From assembly GCF_000264905.1 (NCBI RefSeq), contig NW_006763150.1, positions 186,001-250,000 on the forward strand: a DNA stretch of 64,000 bases. Reading direction: 5' to 3'. Shown piece by piece: positions 45,760 through 57,385 of the stretch. Source of the DNA: Stereum hirsutum FP-91666 SS1 (lineage: Eukaryota > Basidiomycota > Agaricomycetes > Russulales > Stereaceae). The position numbers and the translations under genes were made by a program. Each line of letters starts with the position of its first letter. The stretch's first letter is position 1. The notes beneath the pieces were generated by a model. It did not search any database. It saw only the letters and a list, made by a program, of their open reading frames with translations, and was not told the origin of the DNA.

Positions 45760-48700
45760 TCACTCCACAACCTCGACATAATTTGCAGGGAACAAACCCA
45801 CTTCTCCCCTGGAATCTTTCCCTTGCCACCAGTCATCACTCGCCGCCTCAATCTCTGTGATTCTATCCCCCTCACGGAACGAGATTTCGTTATCCTCCGC
45901 GGCTTCGTAGTCGTATATGGCAATGGCGACGACGCCTTCGTCTACTGCAGCAGCGGGTGGCTCGGGCGCGGGAGGAGCGACGGGGGCTGCTGCAGCTGGA
46001 GGCTAGAAACGAGTACTGTGGGATTAGAGAAGGGTGTATGGGGAGAGGAGAGAAGACTTACAGGAGGAGGAGGAGGCGGAGGCGGAGGGGGTGGGGGCGG
46101 GGGCGGGGGTGGGAGGGGGAGGCGCTTCAGCCTCTGGTTCAGGCTCGGGTCCGGGTTCGGGCTCAGGCTCATAAGCCGGTTCGGGAGCAGCACCCTCTCC
46201 TTGCTCGAAGATTTCGACGTAGTTCGCTAAAGGCCAATCGCGTCAGTTCATACATTCTGGGAGGTGTCACAGGAACGAGTATGGTGCGAAAGGAATGGAT
46301 AGACGAAGATAACGCACCAGGGAACAACCCGCTCTTCGCTCCTCCTTGTCCGACACCACTCCACCACCCCTCATCCACCATCTCGATCTGTTCGATTATC
46401 TCGCCCTCGACGAGAGCCATCTCGTTATCTTCTGTTGCCTTTTTGTACAAAAGGACAAAAAACACGATGATTAGCACAACGTAGGCTTGCTGGAAGCGAC
46501 AGTTCCAGAGAAACAACGAACCTCATACTCGTAAAGTACGACCGCCACAGTTCCCTGTCCACCTGCAGGGGCGGCATGAACTGGCTCGGGTTCAGGCTCC
46601 GGCTCCGGTTCGTGGATCGCCATCTGCGCCATCTGTAATGCCAGAACCGGATTTGCAGTATCAGTAAGATTCGACCTTCAAAGATCAACCACGCCAAAAT
46701 CAGACTTACCTGAGCAACAGGAGGTGGCGGCGGCGGTGGAGGAGGAGGTGGAGGAGGTGGATGAGCCTCCCACTCTGGCTCAGGCTCTTCCTCCTCTTGT
46801 TGCATTACAGGCGGTATAGGAGGTCTGCTGGCCGCCGGGGGTGGTGGCGGCGGCGGTGGCGGCACATATTCTTCGTCCTCTGGCTCCGGCTCGGGGATAC
46901 GAGCGGGTGGGGGAGGCGCCGCAGGAGCAGATGGTGGGGGAGGGACACTTCTACTGGCGGCACCACCACTGAAGGAACCACCACCACCGCTGAACGAGGG
47001 CGTGACAGCTGCAGGAGGAGGGATCGAAGCTCCCGCAGCCCGACTCGCTGCCTCTTCTTCCTCTGCCTGCTTCTTCGCGAGCGCTTGACGTTCGCTCCAG
47101 GTTAGTTTCTTGGCACCGCCAGCGGGGGCACCGCGCGAAGGTGGTGGGGGAGTTGACTGAGTTTGTTGTTCGAATGCGGCGAACGGGTTCTTGAGCTTCT
47201 TCGGGGCAGGGAGGGAGACAGGTGTCCACGCGGTACCCTAAACATGTCCAGGTCGATAATCCAGAATCAGCCCTCGCATTGCATCTCAAAAGAAAAGGAA
47301 AGGCCGAAAATGATGTCGAAAGAGTGAATAGGTACGCACCACCGGTCCAATCTTATCTTCCTCTGCCGGCTTCGTAGACACCTTACTCTCAACCACTGGC
47401 GCTGGAGCCGCAGGTACGGGTCTTGCAGCGGCAGGGGGCGGCGGAGGTGGTTGGCTCGCAGCAATCCTCGTTGGAGGCGCATCATCGTCCCACGCACCAG
47501 TCGGCGCCTTACTCGCACCCACACCTTCAGATCGAGCAGCAGAACCTCCACGAGCGGCACCTGTTCCACCTCCACCTGTGAAACTAGCCGCAGGCCTCGG
47601 CGCACTTGGGATAGAGGGTGGCTTTGATGCGGCCGCGGTGGAAGGCTTCCAGCCGGTACTTGCGGCGGCGGGTTTGGAAGCAGCTGGTGGAGGGGGGACG
47701 GACCGAAGTTGGTTCAGGTCGGGGCGACCGATGGGGACGTAGTTTGTTCCTACGGGGGCGATGGGCTCGGCTTTACGGGGTGCTTCGTTTTGGAAGCTAT
47801 ATTTCGCGCCTGATGCTGATTCGACGCGAGACATGATGATAGACGGGGAGACGTCGGCCTGTCATGTCAATAAAAACGCGTTGATAAGTACAAACATTGT
47901 CATTTAGAAACAGAGGATGTGAGGCAAGGAACCGAGAGGAGAAGAGCGACAGACCGCCACGGATGAAAGTGATGGCAGATAACCCGAGAATGTTCAAGCT
48001 ATCGGGTACTGCACAGATTCTCAGGACTTAGTACATGATCTGCTTAGGCTATTAATTTAGTTTAGAACATGTCGCGGCTTCTAAGAGTGCCCAGATGTCC
48101 ATATCAAGGTGATATTCTAAACCCCAGACTCATACACGTCGATGCTCTGGCGTCGCACTGCTCTGGAGTAGTTGCGTATGCCGCTACGCCTGGTCCGTGC
48201 CGACGTCGCAGAATGGTGCCCTACACCAGAGTGGCACTACGACATCCCAGATATCCGACTTTGAATAGATCCCTGATCTTTGAAGGTTTTAAAGAGACCA
48301 AGAGGAACCAGTGCCAGAATTAGAATGGCTTTCCAGGAGGTCTGAGAATCGAGTCCCAGGTTGACGATTGCTGGTTCGTCGTCCTTGAGCAGACCGCTCA
48401 ATCTCAGCTGTGTCTAGCAAAGACATGAAAGTCATGAAATGCGGTCCATTGCTATTCAACGTTCGTTCATCCTCTGTCCAGCAGCTATGTCGCACATGGG
48501 ACTGACTCGCAACCGCAGTATAGCCACAACACCTTTGCAGATAATGGCTGGATTTTCAAAGTACGCACCTCATTGCGAGCACTGATGACCAAGTGTGTGC
48601 CATGTAGGAAGCGAGCTACTGCGGAGGCGTGCGTTGGGAAGAGACCTTTCTTGGCTACCGGAACACCATCACCACACCAGTTGATCTGTACGAATTTCGG

Positions 48701-49066
48701 GAGTTGACTCTAAGAAATGAGAACAGATGTCAGACCTTCTATCCCCCATCCAAAAGATATAGAAGCAGTCAGAAAAGGCGAGACTTACGTTCGGGTCCAC
48801 TACTCGGACGAAAGCATACTGAATCCTGTCAGAGCATTGCAGCGTCAATGTACTTCTCCATGTCTTCAGCGTGCGAATCAAACGTACTTTCCATCGGAGA
48901 ACTCGTCTTCCAATTCCTCTAGACCACCATCACCTGTTGACTGCACCTTCAAATCATTCCCACCTTTATCATACGTGAAGATGGCCCAGTCGATACCGCG
49001 CGAATTGACGACGTCGTTGTACGCCTTCGCGATGTCCGGGCTGGACAGATTAACCGTCAGAGACAT
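45760..49066 (-). CDS. ABP1: Actin-binding protein ABP1/drebrin-like, ADF-H plus two SH3
   Basis: The N-terminal ADF-homology domain (SSPDIAKAYNDVV, DWAIFTYD, QYAFVRVVDPN, VQINWCGDGVP) binds F-actin. Early exons are 49066-48888, 48825-48789 and 48709-48569. A 709-nt intron follows (47860-48568), then a Pro/Ala-rich middle with PxxP and two poly-Pro runs. An SH3 domain (YEYEATEDNEMALVEGE, GWWSG, GLFPANYVE) is split by introns. A second Pro/Glu-rich linker and a C-terminal SH3 (YDYEAAEDNEISFREGD, DDWWQG, GLFPANYVE) complete the protein, stop at 45760-45762. This is the layout of yeast Abp1, which links cortical actin patches to endocytosis and activates Arp2/3; here there are two SH3 domains where yeast Abp1 has one. 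It shares a 390-bp divergent promoter with the START-like gene. Confidence 0.93.
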
Positions 49067-49456
49067 CGGAGCGCCTCTCTAGTATAGTTATCAGAGCTTA
49101 GGGTATTCGATATGCAGGTCCGAGCAGTGGAAGTGGGTGTAAAGGAAAAAGAGATGGTACGGCTGCTTGTCGCGGTCAATTGGCAGTGCTTGTTCTGGGT
49201 TAGGGCGATTACGTCATATGGAGGGTTACATTATGAACTTGGGCCACAACGCCACACTTCCTCGCTCGTCTGGCTTGACATTCATCTCAAATCTGATACA
49301 CGAATGTCCTTTACTATTGGGGAAGACAACGCTTGGCTCGGGAAATATTCGCGTTGGCAGAGACCGAAGCGTATGACGGAGCGAAACCTGTGTTTGCTAG
49401 TCTGATGTTCTCCGTAATTGTCTTCCACGCTCAGTTCTTCTCTTCCTCCCACCACC
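49067..49456. promoter_or_regulatory. Shared divergent promoter
   Basis: 390 bp between the starts of the ABP1-like gene (-) and the START-like gene (+). No clear TATA box on either strand. Co-regulation is possible but not shown. Confidence 0.45.
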
Positions 49457-50171
49457 ATGTCCAAATCCGAGCAGTCGCACCTTCCCCCTTTGGTCTCTAC
49501 TGGTGTCTTTTCTGTGAGCTGTTCTGTTAATATCAATGCGCCGAAGCAGAAACTATGGGATGTGTTGCTTGATTTTCCCGAGTACGGAGAATGGTAAGTT
49601 ACACCTCTGTATATAGGTGTTGTCCTGGACTTCACTGAGATTCATTTTGGTTACTATAGGAACCCGTTCGTGTAAGTCGCATATGTTCTTTTTTTACCCA
49701 TCGTTCTTGTCCTCACTACTATCTGTACTGGACGGTAGCCGTGTTCAAACACTCGTCGATCCTGAAACCAAGGCTCCCCTTCCGTCTCCGGCTGCGTCGC
49801 AGCCTAAAGTTGGTCAACACCTCCTCATGAAGGTCCATATCCCACCTACGATGTCCGATACCTCCAAATATCAAAAGACCGAAGAAATCATCACGCACGT
49901 CGATCACGAGGAATTTCGTGTGGCATGGAAGTACGCCACGCTTCCGAAATGGTTGTTGGGCGCAGAGAGGTGGCAATGTCTGAGTAGCCTTCCTTCCCCC
50001 GACGGAGGGAAAGAGATGACGAAGTACGAGACGAGGGAAGTGTTTAGTGGTCCGTTGGCGTATATCATGAAATGGTTTATGAGGAAAGGTCTGGAAGAGG
50101 CATTTGCTGCGATGGGTGATGCGTTGAAAGCACGGTCTGAGACTGGAGCACAGGACCAAGGAACGCTATAG
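49457..50171 (+). CDS. START-like (SRPBCC) domain protein
   Basis: Three exons; the second is tiny and codes only for NPF and part of a Val, and the joins restore the conserved FPEYGEWNPFV at the start of the domain. The product (about 195 aa) is a single SRPBCC/START-like fold: an N-terminal strand (VSCSVNINAPKQKLWDVLLDF), the variable cavity-lining strands, LLGAERWQCL, and the long C-terminal helix (LEEAFAAMGDALKA). Such proteins hold a hydrophobic ligand such as lipid, sterol, quinone or polyketide. The start at 49457 has ACCACCATG context. Ligand unknown; no signal peptide. Confidence 0.85.
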
Positions 50172-50414
50172 GAAGAGTATAAAAGGTTTGATAGACTGAT
50201 ATAATGCTCTCCCCGTCAATATTATCCAGGCTACATATATGATCCAAATGGCCTAACGGTCATGGCGATAACACGGCCGAAACATCTATTCAGATAGTCT
50301 GTCTCCATAATGGCTTCATCCCAACGCGTTAGCAGAGTACAGTGTATCGACACAAACTAGATACAGAAACTCAACGAATCAAACTCCTCACATTTAAACA
50401 ACCGCCTTCAATGC

Positions 50415-53400
50415 TCATCCGGAATAACACTTCGCCCACTCCCCTCCATGCACAAATCTCGTGAAATCAAGCCGCGTCTCCGCCGCATTCAAGATACGCG
50501 CCGTACTCGGCCTCGCAAGCGTCGTCCGGTGCGCACTCGGCACCCAAAACAATAGCTCACCCGACGTCCCTCTGACCCACCCATCTTTCTCTAGCTCATG
50601 TTGATCTCCGAATTTCTCTTCCTCCTTCCCTTCCTCCTCCCCATCCTCGCCGTCGTGTCCCTTGGTACCGACAGTGGTATCCCAAATGCGAATTGTGCGG
50701 TCGGCGGAACACGAAGCAATATAACGATCGTCGGGGGAGAACGCGACAGCATTGATCCTACTCGTATGTCCATTGAATGGACCAGCAACAATATCTCCCG
50801 TCTCTGCGTCCCATACACAAACACTACAATCCCACGAACCCGACGCGATCCGTTTCCCATCTGACGATAGAGAAACTGACACGACTTCCGCATTGTGTCC
50901 GTGGAAAGGACCCGCGATAGGCTCTCCGGTAGATGCATTCCAAACGCATAAAGTGTTGTCGTCCGAGCTAGAGATGATGCGCTCCCCATCGGGTGAGTAC
51001 ACGAGCGATTGGACCCAGCTTTCATGCGCAGGGAATGGCCCAACGACTGTCTCTCGGGTCTCGATATCCCACACGCGAATGGTATTATCGCGCGAACCAA
51101 CTGCAACACGCTTGTCGTCAGGGGAGAACCTGACGGTGAGGATGCCCCAGAGATGTCCTTCGAAGGGCTCGTGGACTAGTTCACGGGTGCCGACGTTCCA
51201 TATGCGGACCGTCTCGTCGAAAGAGCCTGAGACGAGCATTTGACTGTCAGAGGAGAACATAAGTGATTGTACGGGCTGATTGTGGCCTTCGAGAGGTTTT
51301 CCGACTAGTTGTCCGCCCGCTGCGCTCCAGATACGAATGGTGTTGTCTTCGGATCCCGACGCTATGAATTGTCCATCGGGAGAGTATGCGATGGTTGTGA
51401 CTCCGTCTGTATGTCCCTCGCATGATCGCAGAACGGGTGTGTCTTCGGCGGTTCCATCGAGGCGCCACTGAATGATATTGTGATCGATAGAGCCGGTCAC
51501 TAGCTGATTCCCGTCAGGAGAGAATGCGAGGGATGTGATCGAGTCTGTATGTCCAGCTTGTGGCGCATCGTCACCACTCCCATTAACCTGCAAGTCCCAT
51601 ACGCAGATTGTCTGGTCGACGGAGCCTGACGCCACGCGATGTCCATCAGGTGAGAACGAAACAGTTCTGACTGGACCAGCGTGTCCGTGGAACGGCCCAG
51701 CGATACAGGTCCCTGTCTCGACGTCCCATACACGTACGGTGTAGTCCGACGATCCCGATGCGACATAACGGTTCTCCTTGGGGGAGAAGGCCACAGAGTA
51801 GATATCTCTTGTATGGCCTTGTAGCGGTCCCGCGAGGAGGTTCCCGTTCGAGAAGTCCCAGACACGAACACTCTGGTCGTGCGAGCCGGTAGCGATACGT
51901 TGCCCATCCGACGAAAGCGTCATGGATACGATCCAACTCGTGTGCCCGGTGAAAGGGCCTGCGACGTGCTTGCCAGTAGTAGGATCGTAGACCTCAAACA
52001 TCCCATCGCTTCTGCTCGCAGAGATATAATGCCCAACACAAAACATCCTATCGATGCCTTCAATGCCGTTCGCGTGCCCTTCAAACGAGACTGCCGCGCT
52101 CGTCTCCGTGGACGGATCCCATATACGAGTCGTGAAGTCCCTCGAGAACGCAAGAACGCGATAGCTGTCCGGAAGAAATGCGACCCCAGCTACACCGTGT
52201 TCGTGCTCAAGGAACGAAGTGAAGATGACATCCCCGGTGGTAGCGTCCCATATTCGGACGGTGTTATCCTCAGAACCTGACGCGATACGGCGGTCGTCAG
52301 ACGAAAATGCGACGGACATAATTGGATTCCCATGGCCGACAAGGGGGCCCAGAACCTGGGCTCCCGTTTCCGCGTCCCAGACGGAGACGTTCCAATCGTA
52401 AGAGCCGGAGACGATGGAGCGACCATCGTGCGAGAAGGCGATGGACGTGACAGACTTTCCTGGTTTATGAGCGGCAATCTGCATTTGCAGTGTTGGCCAG
52501 TGGGGTGCGTGACCCTTTGCAACATAAAATGTGTTCGGAAGATGTGAATGATTGAGTTGGAAGACTGGGGACGATGACGGGGAGAACGGGATGGCGGATA
52601 GGTAGATATGAGGCGTGCTTTCGGCTATGGGCATCCCGAAGTAGCGCACAAAACGGGATACATCTTCGACGAGGTCCGCGAATTCTTCGGAGACAGTTCC
52701 TGGCTCCTGTAGAAAATCCAATGAGTCACATTTAGCGCACTGGTAAGTAAATAACTCACCTTCTCACTGGCCCCAGCGAGCCATTTCTTTAGCGTCGCGA
52801 GAGCAGGAGTCGCGAGGTTCATAGCTCCAATTAGACTGAGGACCTCGATCCAGAAAAGAAGTTTCTCGCGGAGAAGCGATTCCGCCTTCGCGAGAAGATC
52901 GTGGTCAAACGAGACGTGGTCTATATGCTCGTCCCAAAACCGGCACGCATAGGAAAGATGGAACGGTATCTTCTCCTGCACTCGCATGTCGAGGTCGGGG
53001 ATGTGCACGTTGCGGAAATGTGAAGTCTCGAGGTCACATATGTTGAACTGTAGTGTATCGAGCATAAGACCAAGACAGGCATGTGTAAGAAGACGGTCGG
53101 CGTCGTTGAGATCTATGAAGAACGCCCCGCTCCGCTCTTTGCTGGTAAGATAGTCTCGAAAAGAAGTATGCAGGGGAATCATGGGCAAGACCGATGTTGC
53201 GTAAGTGACGTTGCTCAATAGAGACCCCATGCCATCGACGACGGAACGTACGACCTCTTGTAGTTCATCTTGCGGAGCATCAGGAGCATGTTGACCAAGA
53301 GCGATCAAGGAGTTTTGAGATAACGGCTCGAAGGATGCGAGTATTTGGCCCATGACGAATCGAAACTGTATCGGAATATCTTCGTACTTCTCAAAGTCGG

Positions 53401-55920
53401 GAAATAGGGTTCTCAATACCGTGTCGTAGAGTTCATCAAGTTTCTCTTGCACTCTACTCTTGCCTTTCTTATTTACAAGAATGTCGAAGGCGCGAGAGGC
53501 CGTCAAGCCTCGAGGTGGTTTCGCGATAAAATCGCATGCGACTGCAGCCCACTGGAACAACCGACCCGCCTCCTGAGCCAACTGCATGCAGTCCTCGTCC
53601 GAAAGACGAGGGGACAGTCTCGAGCGGGTGTAGAAGAGGATATCTTGCTCTGTGTCTTGAGCTAAAATATTGTCCTCCATGCGAAGGACCCCGATCTCTG
53701 GCCGATTGCTGAAGGCTTCTTCGAGGTCGCTCTCCGGTCGCGCGGTGAGGAGCATGCGGAAGTTCTCGGGAAGCTCGTGAGCACTGTTGGCTAGGGCCGA
53801 AACGAGACCTTCTCGTGTTTCTTCATCGCATTCGTCAAGGCCGTCGATGACGATGACCATGGGTCCAAGAGTGTGAAGATCCTTCAACTGGTCCAACAGG
53901 AGGCGCGTAAACAGAGATCGACAGTCACGGTTCCCTAAACGAAGGGACGTGTCCCCGCGGATGGTCTTCACCAAGGCCTTCTTGAAGGACGGATTCTCAT
54001 CAGATAGGTCACGAGCCAGTGTCGTGATGGGAAGGTGAGGCGGCTGCTGGAAGGATTTGTCGAAGACGAAGGAAGATGTAAGTCTGCCCATATCCTCGAA
54101 ACGGCGAGCGATTTCGTGCGCGATGGACGATTTTCCGGAGCCTGCCTGACCGAAGAGGACCAGCATGCGTGAAGAATCCGGGCTGTGGACCCATTCTTGC
54201 AAACGGTCTAGGAACTGGACCCTCGTTCCAAGGGTGCAGCCTTTGGCTGGGTTACATCGGGCTCCGTCGCCATATGGCAAATCGCGAAGCAATGCATCCG
54301 CATCTAGATGAAAACTGAGCTTTGAGTGCTTCGCATATAATATATGTGGATAAACCCACCGATCTCAGCAAGCTGCTGCGCAACATCCTCAAGATCATCT
54401 GCAAGGCGTAGCACGCAGAGCTTTGTGGTGATTGTTGTCTGATTAAGAAAAGCGTCGCGAAGCTCCCCGAGAACAGTCGTGTACTTTGTCACCAGACTGT
54501 CAGCCTTGCTTACGACGTTTTTCAATAGTCGTTTCCCTGCAAAACACAAGACAAGGTCAGTAGAGAGTCACCTTCGATATTGCGATACATACAGAAGTTT
54601 ATATCCTTTGCATACGACTGGATGAAGTGTCCGCACTCGCCCGTCTGCTGAAGCATTTTAGTTATGATCTCGGCTTGTTTGGGGTCGTGACAGCGGGCTT
54701 CCAGATCCTCCGCCGCATGAACAGTATCCATCATGTCCTTCAGGGCCTCGAGTAGGGTCCGTACTTGATCGTCACGTTCCATTTGGGTGGCGATAGCCTA
54801 ATAGATTTTCGGGACATTGAGTCAGTGAGGAACAAAAAGTAATGTCGTAATAGACGACTTACCTTGGGAATTGCGGACAGAATAGCCCATGCTATATTTG
54901 CATACGGATGAATCTGTCAAATACTCGTGAGCAGATGAACACTAAGACACAGACTATCAACTTACCGCGGCTATCCCGTCGACGATATTTACCAACCCTT
55001 CTACCTTTTCCATCATGGGTTCCCATATCGCATACTGGGCTTTGGTGGTGGTCACTGCACTGACGACAAGTTGCGAGTCGGCTAGAACGGTGTTAGCCGT
55101 ACCCGAAATATCTTTCATGTTGTCGAGGGCCAATTCAGCGACAAAAGGCGCGGCCACAGGGGCATCCTCAGACGATGCGGCCTTCTCGGCGGATTTGGAC
55201 GTCGACGCCGATGTCTTGAACATGACAACCACTTCGAACGCGCTTTGTCTTCCACGAGGATCGACATATGCGATATGCAAAGAGAACCCTATATGTCCCG
55301 CTTGATCAGCATGTCCTCTCCACTGACGGCCTCGCATACGTACGTTCGTTGAGACGAGCCTCCAGTTTCTCGGGAGACAGGCTATATGTGCCGACGAGAT
55401 TCGGCTCATGCATGCTCCTTTGAGCGTAGACCTGTATCAATACTTGAGCTGTTGCATCTAGAACGCTGAAACCGGGCAGCCAGGCCTGTCAGAACCGACA
55501 ACGAACGGCAAAAAAAAATTGAAACACCTTACAAGCCGCTCAACGTTTCGTCCCATTTCGCAACGCCCTCTTTCGGAGGCAACGCTTTCGTCTGCTTGAT
55601 GGTCAGCGCGTGTGTGATACGCACGAAGAACGGCCTCTTCGAGAGAAAGGATACAAGTCGGGGGAGATTTCGAGCTTCGAATACTGAGAGAAAATGAGAC
55701 AGATGTTCGCAAGTCTTAGCAGTGGATACGTGCCTTGTATACCGAACTTTTCTCCGTCTGTCATCACCAACAACTGTTTCCCCGACACCCCCTTCTCCGA
55801 CGTCCCTTTCTCCGACACACCCTTCTCTTTCTCAGTCGCTGAGGAGCTAGACGATACGATCGTCAAGAGGAAGAGCGAGAAAAGAATCCGTTTGGCTCAC
55901 CTGGCTCCCTTTTCCGACAT
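50415..55920 (-). CDS. NOD-like receptor: C2-like N-terminus, NACHT, 14 WD40 repeats
   Basis: A STAND-class signalling protein of roughly 1,600 aa. The start is a short exon (MSEKGA) at 55920. The N-terminus holds a C2-like domain (FEARNLPRLVSFLSKRPFF, AKWDETLSG) and the EPNLVGTYSLSPEKLEARL segment, then a helical linker (IHPYANIAWAILSAIPK). The NACHT NTPase has Walker A GQAGSGKSS (54128-54151) and Walker B VIVIDGLDEC (53831-53857), then a winged-helix-like region and an intron before EPGTVSEEFADL. Fourteen WD40 repeats follow (GHxxxVxSVAFSPDG ... VRIWD), enough for two seven-bladed propellers. Fungal NLRs sense non-self or damage via the repeats and drive cell death or other responses through the N-terminal domain. 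No HET, HeLo or PNP effector domain is seen. All exon joins I could check are in frame; the gene looks intact. Confidence 0.92.
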
Positions 55921-57385
55921 AGTTAGAGGCCTAAAGGAAGTTCAACATTTCGGGAACATGAGCCTCGTATATGCCATGACAGAACTTATACGCACCTCGA
56001 CGATGATGGCTGGCCCTACGCTACGCCGATAGAATGCTGAACACAACAGTAAGCTATTTGGTGGTTGAGAACGATGAGGAGCGAGGGCGTGCGAGACGCC
56101 CTTCGGTCGTTTTGAACCCTGTTGCTGTGTGTTACGGGCTGATATGACCTGAGAGATTCGGCCCTGTCGCAATACACCTTCCTGTGTATAGCCAAAAAGG
56201 AACTTTGGAACCAAGAACTCCTGGTTATCAAATGATACGTCGGCGATTAAAGCACAGTGTCTTCATTTTTTGTGTCCAAACTAGCGAATTCGATGTTTCT
56301 CAGTCGGGCGAGCATTGAAGCTTATTGAAGTCAGCAAACTGCATATTCTGACCAACAAGCACGGATTTTTGTGGGTATTGGACGAGCAATCCATCGAACG
56401 ACGAACAGGGTGCGACTGCGCTTTGTCATGAAGATTGATATTTTGATCTGGATTCGTTCCATCACTGTGATGATCAGTCGCCAATCATATGCCCATACTA
56501 CGGTAGATATCCCACCTCGTGCTTCGACAGACTTTTCCCATTTCCAAGTCGTTGATCTTCATCGACACAGATCAACGACAGGTGACTCTTGAGCGCTTGA
56601 GTCTCAGTGATTCAGTATGTGGCCAGTTCAGGGCCTGACAGTTTTGCGGTCAATGACTTTGCTCTCGCACAGATATTTTCTAAGAACTGGCTTTGGAAGA
56701 AGGCAAGAAGAATGAGACAGTGGAGGACAGGAGGTGTGGAAGAAGAACAAACCTGAACGCCTGGAAAGAAATTTCCCACCGTTACGCTTTGGTTCAGGCG
56801 CTTGGCGGCTTGGGTGTCACAAGCTGATGTGGCGCGCATCCTCCCCTTCGGGATTTGGTATCAAGACCAGTGTTTTGCACCTTCCTACGCGATGGACATC
56901 AGGGGAGAATTATACCATCAACTGGCGTGCACATAAAGATACTGTATATACATGGATAGCTCCGACTAACGAGACAGGATGAACAACAGACCAGTGGCAC
57001 AGGAATAAGCAAACAGATTCAGAACGTAGCAAAGCACAGTGATAAGAGACAGAAATGAACACAAAGGATAAAATGAACGTGCCGATGTAAGTACCGAGAC
57101 AAAAGCTCAGTCATAGTATATATAGAAGGAAGCGCGAATAAAACATGAAAATAAAGAGCGGAGAGCGCGAGATACCAGTGGATAGCACCAGATCGTTAAT
57201 GAGCGACAATTGAACAAACACGAAGAGAATAAAAAGTAAGCAGAAACAATGAAAATATATGGTATAGATACATATCCTCCGTGAGAACAAACCAAAACGA
57301 AAGAGAAGGGAATGATATCTTGCTATACATCCTGAAGAAAGGAACGGTGGAACGAGACAGAAAACTTGCAGAAAACACGACCACA
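55921..57385. other. Intergenic, no supported gene
   Basis: Upstream of the NLR (-) and downstream of the coiled-coil gene (-). AT-rich near 57000-57300, probably 3' UTR. Small frames at 56371-56982 have no domain. Confidence 0.5.

Noticed and set aside
45957..46230. Gly/Arg-rich plus-strand frames
   Set aside because: Antisense shadow of the poly-Pro linkers of the ABP1-like gene.
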